Source of the DNA: CAZUPF01 sp964622035
GTDB taxonomy: Bacteria > Patescibacteriota > WWE3 > JAUXAW01 > JAYEID01
Assembly (NCBI GenBank): GCA_964622035.1
Contig: CAZUPF010000021.1
Span: 1 to 10,416 of the forward strand
Direction: 5' to 3'
DNA: 10,416 nt
Positions within the stretch are counted from its first letter, which is position 1. Each line of letters opens with the position of its first letter. The translations under genes and the position numbers were made by a program. Under the pieces are notes generated by a model. That model ran no database searches. It saw nothing but the letters and a program-made list of their open reading frames with translations, and was not told where the DNA came from. Of this stretch, positions 1 to 6,243 are shown piece by piece.

Positions 1-2673
1 ACCCGCGCCAGCAGAGTTCGCTGCCCCCTCGGTAGAAGCCTTCTGCGCTGCCGAAACCAAGTGCGCAAAATCCGCCTGGGCCCTACCCACCACCGCTGCA
101 GCTCGAGCACGAGCAGAGACCAAGTCGGACATCAGAGAGTCAATCTCCGCAGCCTGCTCGGCTGCTGAGGCATAAGCCCCGTTGGCCAAGCGCTTGGCTT
201 CAGAGAGAAGCTCATCAGCAAGAGTAAACTCTCGCCGCTCAACGGCAGCGCCAGCGTCAGTAAGCTTAACTTCCGACCCCGCAATCATCGCATCCACGGA
301 CGCGTCAATCTTTTCGTCGTCCCGATCTCGTCGCTCGCGAGCCCTGCAGATGTCGGCCCCCACAACAGGTAGTGCCGGTGGTAGAGACACCTCAAGCCCT
401 TGCACCTGCTCCAGTTGCTGAACAACACCCTTGAGCTCTCGCTCAACTCGAGTTAGGTCCGCAAAACCCTCAACCAACACCTGCTCGGCACGTGCAAAAT
501 CCTGCTCTCGCATAGAATTCGCCCGCGCAACCTCGCTAGTCAAGTCTTGCTCATTGGCCGGATCATCGAACAACCGCCGCAAAGTATCAGTTGCCGCAGC
601 GAAGTTACTCGCAACTCCCGCCCAGTTACTACCAGGGTAGTCCCGCAACAACTCCCAGGCCGGCTCCGCCACCGCAGTTCGGTAACCCTCAACTCGGGCC
701 ACCTCGCGAGCAAGCTGGTCTAGCTTCTGCTCGTTTTGATCATGGAGAGCGGCGAGCACCTCCATTTTCTGAAGGGCGCGAGCACCATCCTCGATCAGCT
801 CCCCAACGAACTCCTCGGCACGGGCGTAGTTCCCAGCCTTGAGAACCTCACCAACCACCCGCACATCCTGAGTCACTTCCTCTAAATCCGTCTGGACAGG
901 TTCCAGCCGAAAGCCGCGTGCGCCGATCTCGCAAATCCGATCCTGCACCCGCTGGTTGCAGACTAGTGCTTCGACAAAGCTAGCCACAACCTCCGCAAGT
1001 CTCCGGCAATCCGCCTTTACAGCCGTAGCGGCGTAGACCGCTTCGCCGTACTGCCCCGCCTGAGTCAGCTCGCAAGCCCCCTGGAACGATTCCCGTAAAG
1101 GTTTGCATACCTCCTCGGTACCAGGAACCTCATCCCGCCTGGGCATCTCCACCCGCCCGATCTCGTGAAAAGCATCAACGAGTGCCTGGGCAGTTTCAGG
1201 AATCCGGGCTAGCGCCTCCAAAGCCCGCCGAGCAGCCTCCTCAGCCTCCAACCAGAGCTCCTGCTCAAGTGCCGCCTCAGCCTGGGCGACCAACCCATCC
1301 GGATGAGCAAAGATCCCCCCCTCACTAACCTCAAAAGGGGGCTGTACACTCCCTCCAAGCTGCTCTCGAAGGCCCTGCGCCTCAGCAACACGGGCCGGCG
1401 CATTCTCGCGAGCTTGCTGCAACTCGAACAGAGCTCGTTTCACCTGGTCAACGTAGCCCAGAATACCTTCGGCATCGACTTCATCAGGTGAAAGAACCAG
1501 TAGCTCAACCCGCAGATCTCCCGCACCATGCTGCTCACGGAGAATCTCATCCAGCTGCGCCACCAGCTGAGCATCGGTCTCGTCCCGCCGAACAACCCGC
1601 ATTGGGTCAAGCAAAGCCTCCTGCTCATCGCCAGTCATGGAAAGAATGCGCTCGGTAGTACCTACCACCGTAACGTAAAGAACTTCCCAATTCCGCACGC
1701 GATCACGCAGCACCTTGCCACCACGAGGGCTATCGGCATGGACCAGCCCTAACCAAACCTCAGAAGCCTTGGCCAGAGCTGCCTGACAGCGCAGGAGGAG
1801 TTGACGAATTTCCCCGTCACGCTCGGGATATCTGCCACCACCATTCGACCCCCATAAGGCATATAGGAGAGTTTCCTCGGGAGCATCCCCCTTCAGCAAC
1901 CCGTCGCAGGTAGTAAGCAGGTGTGCTGCACGCGCCCGAAGAGTAGCTATCTGCTTCTTGAGCTTGCGCTGGTGTGCCCACTCCTTGCCCGCCGGGATCA
2001 GTAGCCTCTTGAACAAGAGGCCACCACCGAACAACACAACCAGGGCGAACACAAGGAGCCCAATACCTCGTATAACTGGGACGAAGTCCACATTGACCTC
2101 AGTAGTAGGCCCTGTCTGCACCACCGCTGGCATCAGCTTAGGGGTCGCCGTCGGTGGGGGATACGCGGTGCTGTAGGCAGCACCGAAAGTCTCAACGATC
2201 GCCCTCGTCAGATTACCCTCGGCAACCATATTCTTCAACCGCCCCTCAAGCCTCCCAACAGCTGCGTCGTTGTCCAAGGGAGTACCGAAAAGGTATTCGC
2301 CGAAGGCGACGTCTTGTCCCCAAGGGTATGAGGTATCTGTGGTGATCTCGATAGCGACCGCCCCCTTACTGAAGGTGCCGGCATCCGGATCGTAAATCCC
2401 CAAGGGCACCTCAAAGGTATCCCTAACCGCATACCAATCATCCTCGGTCGGCGGGGATTCATCAGTCACAAAAATATAGACCTTAAACCCCGCCTCGACC
2501 CACACCTGAGCGGCCGTACAGATCGCTGCCTCGTCAATGGACGAGCTACTATCGTTCTGCACCACCACACCCGTGCAACCCTCCGCCCAAACTACTCCGG
2601 CGCCAGGGACCATCAAGACCAACAGGGCCACAACCACCAGCACTGCCGACGCAAAAGTACGTCTCCTACCCAT
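1..2673 (-). CDS. Large TPM-domain membrane protein with long coiled-coil C-terminal region (partial, 3' end beyond window)
   Basis: The frame is open without a stop from the ATG at 2673 to base 1 (891 codons); the C-terminus lies outside the window. Residues 1-30 form a signal peptide (RRR, then a hydrophobic core, cleavage site VWA|E). Residues 32-170 resemble the TPM domain (PF04536, YgcG/TLP18.3 type), with a beta-strand segment FKVYIFVTD at 63-71, DDW at 78-80 and two cysteines, C33 and C52, that could form a disulfide. A Pro/Thr linker (PPPTATP, about 172-178) and a membrane helix (about 200-222) follow. The sequence after the helix is basic (FKRLL, HQRKLKKQ), which places the remainder in the cytoplasm. 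Residues 230-891 are Ala/Glu/Arg/Leu-rich, helical and coiled-coil-like, with recurring GxYxxA motifs. Long TPM proteins of similar architecture are known in Actinobacteria and other phyla; their role is poorly defined. AAGGAGGG lies 5 bases before the ATG and settles the start. The TPM call is from sequence style only; the function is unknown. Confidence 0.85.
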   Translation of the reverse strand, partial: MGRRRTFASAVLVVVALLVLMVPGAGVVWAEGCTGVVVQNDSSSSIDEAAICTAAQVWVEAGFKVYIFVTDESPPTEDDWYAVRDTFEVPLGIYDPDAGTFSKGAVAIEITTDTSYPWGQDVAFGEYLFGTPLDNDAAVGRLEGRLKNMVAEGNLTRAIVETFGAAYSTAYPPPTATPKLMPAVVQTGPTTEVNVDFVPVIRGIGLLVFALVVLFGGGLLFKRLLIPAGKEWAHQRKLKKQIATLRARAAHLLTTCDGLLKGDAPEETLLYALWGSNGGGRYPERDGEIRQLLLRCQAALAKASEVWLGLVHADSPRGGKVLRDRVRNWEVLYVTVVGTTERILSMTGDEQEALLDPMRVVRRDETDAQLVAQLDEILREQHGAGDLRVELLVLSPDEVDAEGILGYVDQVKRALFELQQARENAPARVAEAQGLREQLGGSVQPPFEVSEGGIFAHPDGLVAQAEAALEQELWLEAEEAARRALEALARIPETAQALVDAFHEIGRVEMPRRDEVPGTEEVCKPLRESFQGACELTQAGQYGEAVYAATAVKADCRRLAEVVASFVEALVCNQRVQDRICEIGARGFRLEPVQTDLEEVTQDVRVVGEVLKAGNYARAEEFVGELIEDGARALQKMEVLAALHDQNEQKLDQLAREVARVEGYRTAVAEPAWELLRDYPGSNWAGVASNFAAATDTLRRLFDDPANEQDLTSEVARANSMREQDFARAEQVLVEGFADLTRVERELKGVVQQLEQVQGLEVSLPPALPVVGADICRARERRDRDDEKIDASVDAMIAGSEVKLTDAGAAVERREFTLADELLSEAKRLANGAYASAAEQAAEIDSLMSDLVSARARAAAVVGRAQADFAHLVSAAQKASTEGAANSAGAG

Positions 2674-2678
2674 ATCTT

Positions 2679-2686
2679 CCCTCCTT
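2679..2686 (-). promoter_or_regulatory. Strong Shine-Dalgarno site of the TPM-protein gene
   Basis: The minus strand reads AAGGAGGG, then AAGAT, then ATG at 2673. This is a near-perfect ribosome binding site at a standard 5-base spacing. It fixes the start codon and contrasts with the other unit-leading genes here, which lack a well-placed one. Confidence 0.85.
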
Positions 2687-2691
2687 CAAGG

Positions 2692-2715
2692 ATTATGTAA
2701 CGCCCAAGGCGCTAC
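2692..2715 (-). promoter_or_regulatory. Probable -10 element and overlapping inverted repeat upstream of the TPM-protein gene
   Basis: The minus strand carries CATAAT (2697-2692), a 5 of 6 match to the sigma-70 -10 box, 18 bases before the ATG. Directly upstream is GTAGCGCC-TTG-GGCGTTAC (2715-2697), an 8-base inverted repeat that pairs fully in RNA with one G-U pair. It covers the spacer and touches the -10 box. No convincing -35 box is visible. Promoter and operator roles are inferred. Confidence 0.4.
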
Positions 2716-2727
2716 CACTTTGGCTAC

Positions 2728-2779
2728 AAAAAAACCGCCCCCAAAGGAGCAACCTAAAGTTGCGCCCTTAGTGGCAGCC
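2728..2779 (-). terminator. Intrinsic terminator downstream of murJ
   Basis: On the minus strand a long hairpin has inner stem GCAAC/GTTGC (2763-2759 and 2753-2749) around a CTAAA/TTTAG loop. It is extended outward, after one mismatch, by pairing of TAAGGG-type sequence with CCTTTG-type sequence and a GCC/GGC base, and is followed by seven T residues (2734-2728). This is the classic form of a Rho-independent terminator. It lies between the end of murJ and the promoter region of the TPM gene, so it would separate the two transcription units. Confidence 0.75.
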
Positions 2780-2841
2780 TCTTTGTCGGCCGAATTCGCC
2801 CCAGAAGGAGGTTTCTTAATAATCTTCAGTTTTTAAAGAGC

Positions 2842-2868
2842 AAAACGAGCCGGCCAAATAGGGCCGGC
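2842..2868 (-). terminator. Probable first terminator hairpin of murJ
   Basis: A perfect 7-base stem GCCGGCC/GGCCGGC (2868-2862 and 2855-2849) with a 6-base loop lies 45 bases after the murJ stop. On the minus strand it is followed by TCGTTTTG, a short and interrupted T tract, so it is a weaker terminator than the one at 2728-2779. The two would act in tandem. A stable 3' end hairpin without termination activity is the alternative. Confidence 0.5.
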
Positions 2869-2913
2869 AAAAGACATTCGGGAGTATACCACAGAAGAAC
2901 CCAGATCGTCAAA

Positions 2914-4566
2914 CTATGAGGCAGATGGCGGAAGCGGATGCACCCCCAACTTCGCGAGAGCAAAGCGGAGAAAAACCTTCGTTTCGCGGACCCCCAGAAC
3001 CCAGCTGAAAAATAGATAAGCCGCGAGGCCAAACACGCCCGCAATCCCGGTCAGAACCACCAAGCCCCAAGTTCGGGTGGTATCAAAAACCAACTCGTCT
3101 AAGAGTTTCAAGGGTAGGTAGAGCGCGCCCCCCGCCAGAAAAGCCGACCAGCCAATCTTCGCCACCGGGCCCAGAAGGGTCGTGCGCTCAAACCGCCCCA
3201 AACTTCTCTCCAAAAGAAGAAACAGCGCTAGCGCTTGGAAAACAACCGCCACCGAGAGCGCCAGAGGAATAGCCCAAACACCAAAACCCAAGATCCGGGT
3301 CAAAAACCAGCTGAGAAGAATCCCCAAACCGGAAGAAAACAGACTGGTCTTCACCGGAGTTCTCGCCTTCTCCAAAGCATAGAAGGTGCGGTTCAGTAGG
3401 TGCAGCACCGCCTGCGCCACTACCCCCAAAGAGAAAAAAGCCACGGTGTAGCCGGTCAGAATCGTCGCCTTCCAGCTAAACCGGCGGGCCCCAAAGGCCA
3501 GACGGACTGCGGGAATTCGCAAAACCAAAAGAATCACCGCCGCCGGGGCAGTTAAAAAAAGGGTCTTGTGGAGGGAGGAAATGAAAGTGTGCTTAAACTC
3601 CTCCTCCCGATTCCCATCGCGGCTCATTACCAAAGCCGGTAGAGCCGCCTGCGAAATGCTCATCCCAAAAAGCCCCACCGGCAGAAGCTCGAGGTGCCGC
3701 GCGAAAGTGAGTACCGCAATATTAGAAACACTATCTAGTGGCGCAATCAGCGACGATAGGCTCACCTGAAGCAGCAAACTCAATTTACTCCCCAACAGCG
3801 CCGCCGCTCGGGGAAGCATCATCCGCACTACCCGCTTAACCCCAGGGTGGTAGATTCTCCGAAAGAGTACGCGCGGAGAAAGCCCCAAAGAACAGGCTAG
3901 GGGAAGCTGAGCCAAAAGGTGGAGGAACGAGCCGAAGACCATCCCCCAAGCCGGACCCCAAACCCCAAAGCGCGGCGCCAAAACGACAATCCCCAAAACG
4001 ACCCCCAAGTTGTAAAGAACCGAGGCCAGAGCCGGAACCAAAAAACGCTGGAAGGAGTGCAGAACCCCAGTAAGAAAATAGCTAACGACGAAAAAGAGCT
4101 GCGAGATGAGCATCACCCGCACCAGCCCACTCATCAAAGAGAGCTCCTCCGGACCGAAGCCGGGAGCCACCAGCTGGGCAAGCGGACGGGAAAAGACAAA
4201 AAGCACCCCCGCGAGAAGGAAAAATAATAGTAGCGAGAGGCTCAGAACCGAGCCGGCCATCTGCCACCCCTCCCCACCCTGGTCACCATCGTCACGGTTC
4301 AGATAACCAGTGAAAACGGGAATAAACGAGGCCGAAAAAACCGCTGAGCCTAAAATGTAGAAGAGAGTATCGGGAATCTCCACCGCGGCCCAGAAAACAC
4401 CCAGCTGGGAACCGGCACCGAAAAACCCAGCCAGCAGCCGATCACGAACCAAGCCCAGAACCCGGGAGGCCCCCACCGTTACCATAATGAAAAGGGCTGC
4501 CGATAGGATACTGGTCTCCCGACGAGAAAGAAGTTTTCTCCCGTTTTTAAAAAGGTCTGTCACCAC
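2914..4566 (-). CDS. murJ: Lipid II flippase MurJ (MVF/MviN family)
   Basis: This 550-residue polytopic membrane protein of the MOP exporter superfamily would move lipid II across the membrane for peptidoglycan synthesis. Family marks: SRVLGLVRD at 34-42 (matches the Arg18/Arg24 region of E. coli MurJ), FGAG at 49-52, FSASFIPVF at 77-85, VAPGF at 133-137, MMLPRAAALL at 249-258 and the P-GLFG-SISQAALP signature at 296-310. About 14 hydrophobic segments are visible, and the length is normal for the family. The start is GTG at 4566, directly followed by a second GTG; a stop in frame at 4581-4579 leaves little room upstream. No Shine-Dalgarno site precedes it. The gene is divergent from rpsT. Residues aligned with E. 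coli Asp39 and Arg52 appear to be Gly56 and Phe69. The family call is secure; exact substrate handling is inferred. Confidence 0.93.
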   Translation of the reverse strand: MVTDLFKNGRKLLSRRETSILSAALFIMVTVGASRVLGLVRDRLLAGFFGAGSQLGVFWAAVEIPDTLFYILGSAVFSASFIPVFTGYLNRDDGDQGGEGWQMAGSVLSLSLLLFFLLAGVLFVFSRPLAQLVAPGFGPEELSLMSGLVRVMLISQLFFVVSYFLTGVLHSFQRFLVPALASVLYNLGVVLGIVVLAPRFGVWGPAWGMVFGSFLHLLAQLPLACSLGLSPRVLFRRIYHPGVKRVVRMMLPRAAALLGSKLSLLLQVSLSSLIAPLDSVSNIAVLTFARHLELLPVGLFGMSISQAALPALVMSRDGNREEEFKHTFISSLHKTLFLTAPAAVILLVLRIPAVRLAFGARRFSWKATILTGYTVAFFSLGVVAQAVLHLLNRTFYALEKARTPVKTSLFSSGLGILLSWFLTRILGFGVWAIPLALSVAVVFQALALFLLLERSLGRFERTTLLGPVAKIGWSAFLAGGALYLPLKLLDELVFDTTRTWGLVVLTGIAGVFGLAAYLFFSWVLGVRETKVFLRFALAKLGVHPLPPSAS

Positions 4567-4575
4567 GGCAGGTTT

Positions 4576-4604
4576 ATGCTATCACCCTGTTGCGGCGGCA
4601 ACAA
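4576..4604 (-). promoter_or_regulatory. Candidate murJ promoter
   Basis: The minus strand reads TTGTTG (4604-4599), a 17-base spacer, then TAGCAT (4581-4576) preceded by an extended -10 TG. Only nine bases separate the -10 box from the GTG start, so transcription would begin within about three bases of the start codon. Matches are 3 of 6 and 4 of 6, so this is tentative. Confidence 0.4.
4588..4603. promoter_or_regulatory. Inverted repeat between divergent murJ and rpsT promoters
   Basis: TGTTGC-GGCG-GCAACA is a perfect 6-base inverted repeat with a 4-base centre. It overlaps the candidate -35 boxes of both divergent promoters. It could be an operator, or chance symmetry; no regulator is identified. 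Confidence 0.35.
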
Positions 4605-4618
4605 GGAGGTGCTAAAAT
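4590..4618 (+). promoter_or_regulatory. Candidate promoter of the rpsT-pilus gene cluster
   Basis: TTGCGG (4590-4595), a 17-base spacer and TAAAAT (4613-4618) preceded by TGC, which makes an extended -10 element (TGCTAAAAT). The -10 box matches the consensus at 5 of 6 positions. The ATG of rpsT lies 11 bases downstream, so the untranslated leader would be only about four bases. Confidence 0.55.
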
Positions 4619-4629
4619 CAACTGGTATT

Positions 4630-4893
4630 ATGGCTAACTTGCCAGGAAGCAAAAAAAGGTGGCGGCAGACAAAAAAGCGAACCACCAAAAACCTCTATTG
4701 GAAGGACCAAATTGTGGCCCTAGCTAAAGAGGTGCGGGGGTTGGAGCGGGGAAAGAAGCTGAACGAGGCGCCAGAGGAATTTCTGCTCCGGGCGAAGAAG
4801 GTTGTCGATAAGGCCGCTCAAAAAGGTATAATCCATAAAAACAAAGCGGCGAGGCTCAAATCGCGCTGGACCAAGAGGGTCCTAGAAGCCTAA
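4630..4893 (+). CDS. rpsT: 30S ribosomal protein S20
   Basis: The 87-residue basic helical protein begins MANLPGSKKRWRQTKKR, the typical S20 N-terminus (M-N-x-x-SAKKR-x-RQ), and ends with the conserved AAQKGIIHKNKAARLKSR stretch at about 61-78. S20 binds 16S rRNA early in small-subunit assembly. The frame is open upstream to an ATG at 4576, but the extra 18 residues do not look like S20, so the ATG at 4630 is chosen. A perfect AAGGAGGT at 4603-4610 lies 19 bases before this ATG, too far for normal use, and it overlaps the promoter spacer. The gene leads the plus-strand cluster; the pilN-like gene follows after 12 bases. Confidence 0.92.
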   Translation: MANLPGSKKRWRQTKKRTTKNLYWKDQIVALAKEVRGLERGKKLNEAPEEFLLRAKKVVDKAAQKGIIHKNKAARLKSRWTKRVLEA

Positions 4894-4905
4894 ACGCCTC
4901 CGCTC

Positions 4906-5460
4906 ATGCCCATCAACCTACTGCCCAAAAAATCCCTCGATGAAGGTCCCTTTTGGCAACAAGCATTTAGTTGGTCGCTAACAATTGGGCGCGCCATCAT
5001 CATTGGAACAGAGCTAATCGTCCTCAGCGTTTTCTTTTCTCGGTTTTTTCTCGACCGACAAATCACGGACCTCTCCGAGGAGACTAAGACCAAGCAAACA
5101 ATCATCAAAACCACCGGCCAGCTAGAGACCCGGTTTAGAAAAACACAGGACCGCCTCATCGCAATAAAATACCTGAAAACCGAACAGAATCAGTATTCTG
5201 TAACTCTAGACGAGCTTAGCCAACGAATCCCCGAAGCGACCTCCCTCGTTGGGCTCGATCTCCGGGGAACTGAACTAGTGATCTCGGCGAGAACGCCAAG
5301 TGGTGAGGAATTCACCAAACTCCTTCTTCAACTCCTCTCCTGGAAAGACCTTTCACAAGTCGCCCTAACCCGAGCCACCTTTTTGCCTAAAAAGGGTGGG
5401 ATCGATCTTTCCTTGGCCCTCGAAGTCCGACCCGATTCGTTTCAATGGGCAGAAAGATAG
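4906..5460 (+). CDS. pilN: PilN-like type IV pilus inner-membrane protein
   Basis: The 184-residue protein begins M-P-INLLP. INLLP (3-7) is the hallmark peptide with which PilN binds cytoplasmic PilM. A membrane helix spans about 25-48, followed by a coiled coil (about 50-100) and a periplasmic-type fold with LDELSQRIPEATSLVGLDL at 101-119, where PilN proteins have the same pattern, and ELVISARTPS at 123-132. PilN pairs with PilO to link the PilM-bound motor side to the rest of the type IV pilus or secretion machine. The gene starts 12 bases after the rpsT stop without a visible Shine-Dalgarno site and overlaps or abuts the pilO-like gene. No pilM is present in the window. The call rests on the INLLP motif, topology and order. 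Confidence 0.8.
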   Translation: MPINLLPKKSLDEGPFWQQAFSWSLTIGRAIIIGTELIVLSVFFSRFFLDRQITDLSEETKTKQTIIKTTGQLETRFRKTQDRLIAIKYLKTEQNQYSVTLDELSQRIPEATSLVGLDLRGTELVISARTPSGEEFTKLLLQLLSWKDLSQVALTRATFLPKKGGIDLSLALEVRPDSFQWAER

Positions 5461-6053
5461 CTATGCAAGTAGTCCCCCGCTGGAGATACAAAAAAAGACT
5501 TCTCGGCCCCAAGCAAAGACGGGTCTATACCGTGCTGGGCCTAAGCCTCTTCGCCCTCTCTATCTTCGGAGCCTTCGCCATCAGACCCACCCTGGCCACC
5601 GTTGCTGAGCTTAATAGGAAAATTAAGGATCAGAGAGCCGCTCGTGATCAGCTAGACAAAAAAATCAAGGATCTCTCGAAAGCCCAAATCCAGCTTACGA
5701 GGATGAAGGCCGATATCACTCTAGCCGAAAAAGCCCTCCCCAAAGAAAAGGACCTGCCTACTCTCTTGGAAACCCTCCAGCAGATAACAGAAAGAAATTC
5801 CCTCCGCCTGAGACACCTGGGATCTGGGACCGCTAACGATACCCCAATAACCCTGCCTAACCAAACACTGGTAGTCAAGGCTTTACCGGTTTCTCTACAA
5901 CTTGAGGGAAGCTTCCCTAACTTTCTAGGATTCCTCACCGAGGCGGAGAGCACCCTTCGCCAGCTAAATGCCGAAAATGTACTCATCAGCAGACGAGACG
6001 GCGGAATCGAGTATTTTAGTCTGCAAATGCTCGTCTACTTTACCGATGATTAA
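5445..6053 (+). CDS. pilO: PilO-like type IV pilus inner-membrane protein
   Basis: The 202-residue protein has a basic cytoplasmic N-terminus, one membrane helix (about 28-46), a charged coiled coil (about 54-98) and a C-terminal domain. The coiled coil ends in ALPKEKDLPTLLETLQQI (97-114), a pattern shared by PilO proteins, and LEGSFPNFLGFLTEAE (153-168) is the typical PilO fold segment. It is expected to form a heterodimer with the PilN-like protein upstream. The ATG at 5445 overlaps pilN by 16 bases; a second in-frame ATG at 5463, two bases after the pilN stop, is equally plausible, and neither has a clear Shine-Dalgarno site. The 3' end overlaps the next gene by 8 bases, pointing to translational coupling. 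Confidence 0.78.
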   Translation: MGRKIAMQVVPRWRYKKRLLGPKQRRVYTVLGLSLFALSIFGAFAIRPTLATVAELNRKIKDQRAARDQLDKKIKDLSKAQIQLTRMKADITLAEKALPKEKDLPTLLETLQQITERNSLRLRHLGSGTANDTPITLPNQTLVVKALPVSLQLEGSFPNFLGFLTEAESTLRQLNAENVLISRRDGGIEYFSLQMLVYFTDD

Positions 6054-6243
6054 AATAACCAAAGACTGGATCCTAATTTTAATCTGCTCACTGATAACTG
6101 TCCTGTCCTGGGTTGGTTTTGAAATTTACCGCGTGTGGAACACCCCCACGGTTACGCCTCTCCTTGAAGAACAGATGAAACCCCTTAACCCGGAGCTAGA
6201 CCAGAGAGCGATCGAGCTTCTCCGAGAGGCCGGAAATCCTTAG
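6046..6243 (+). CDS. Small single-helix membrane protein following pilO
   Basis: A 65-residue protein begins MIKITKDWILILICSLI, has one membrane helix (about 8-28), and ends in a short tail containing TVTPLLEEQMKPLNPELD (36-53). Its ATG lies inside the last codons of the pilO-like gene (8-base overlap), so translation is probably coupled. A longer open frame back to 5968 exists, but that part is read through the pilO coding sequence and does not look like protein. From memory, small proteins with a helix and a PLNP-LD tail follow pilO in Microgenomates genomes; no established name is known to me. By position it may be a third inner-membrane component, occupying the place of PilP without resembling it. 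Its last 59 bases overlap the end of recJ on the other strand. Confidence 0.7.
   Translation: MIKITKDWILILICSLITVLSWVGFEIYRVWNTPTVTPLLEEQMKPLNPELDQRAIELLREAGNP

Noticed and set aside
182..842. Three plus-strand open frames of 69-83 codons (182-421, 431-640, 591-842)
   Set aside because: They lie opposite the continuous minus-strand TPM-protein frame, are Ser/Arg or Pro/Arg rich, and match no family.
2804..2812. Plus-strand GAAGGAGGT that looks like a Shine-Dalgarno site
   Set aside because: No start codon follows at a usable distance; a stop-rich stretch (TTAATAATC) comes next.
3919..4306. Plus-strand open frames of 102 and 66 codons inside murJ
   Set aside because: Shadow frames of a well-supported membrane protein; highly charged, Lys/Pro/Asn-rich, low-complexity translations.
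4576..4629. 18-codon N-terminal extension of S20 from the ATG at 4576
   Set aside because: The extension (MLSPCCGGNKEV...) is unlike any S20 N-terminus, and it would cover the promoter; MANLPGSKKR at 4630 is the expected start.
5968..6045. Upstream extension of the small pilus-linked protein
   Set aside because: These 26 codons run through the pilO coding sequence in another frame and give a Ser/Cys-rich sequence; the ATG at 6046 just before the pilO stop fits coupling.
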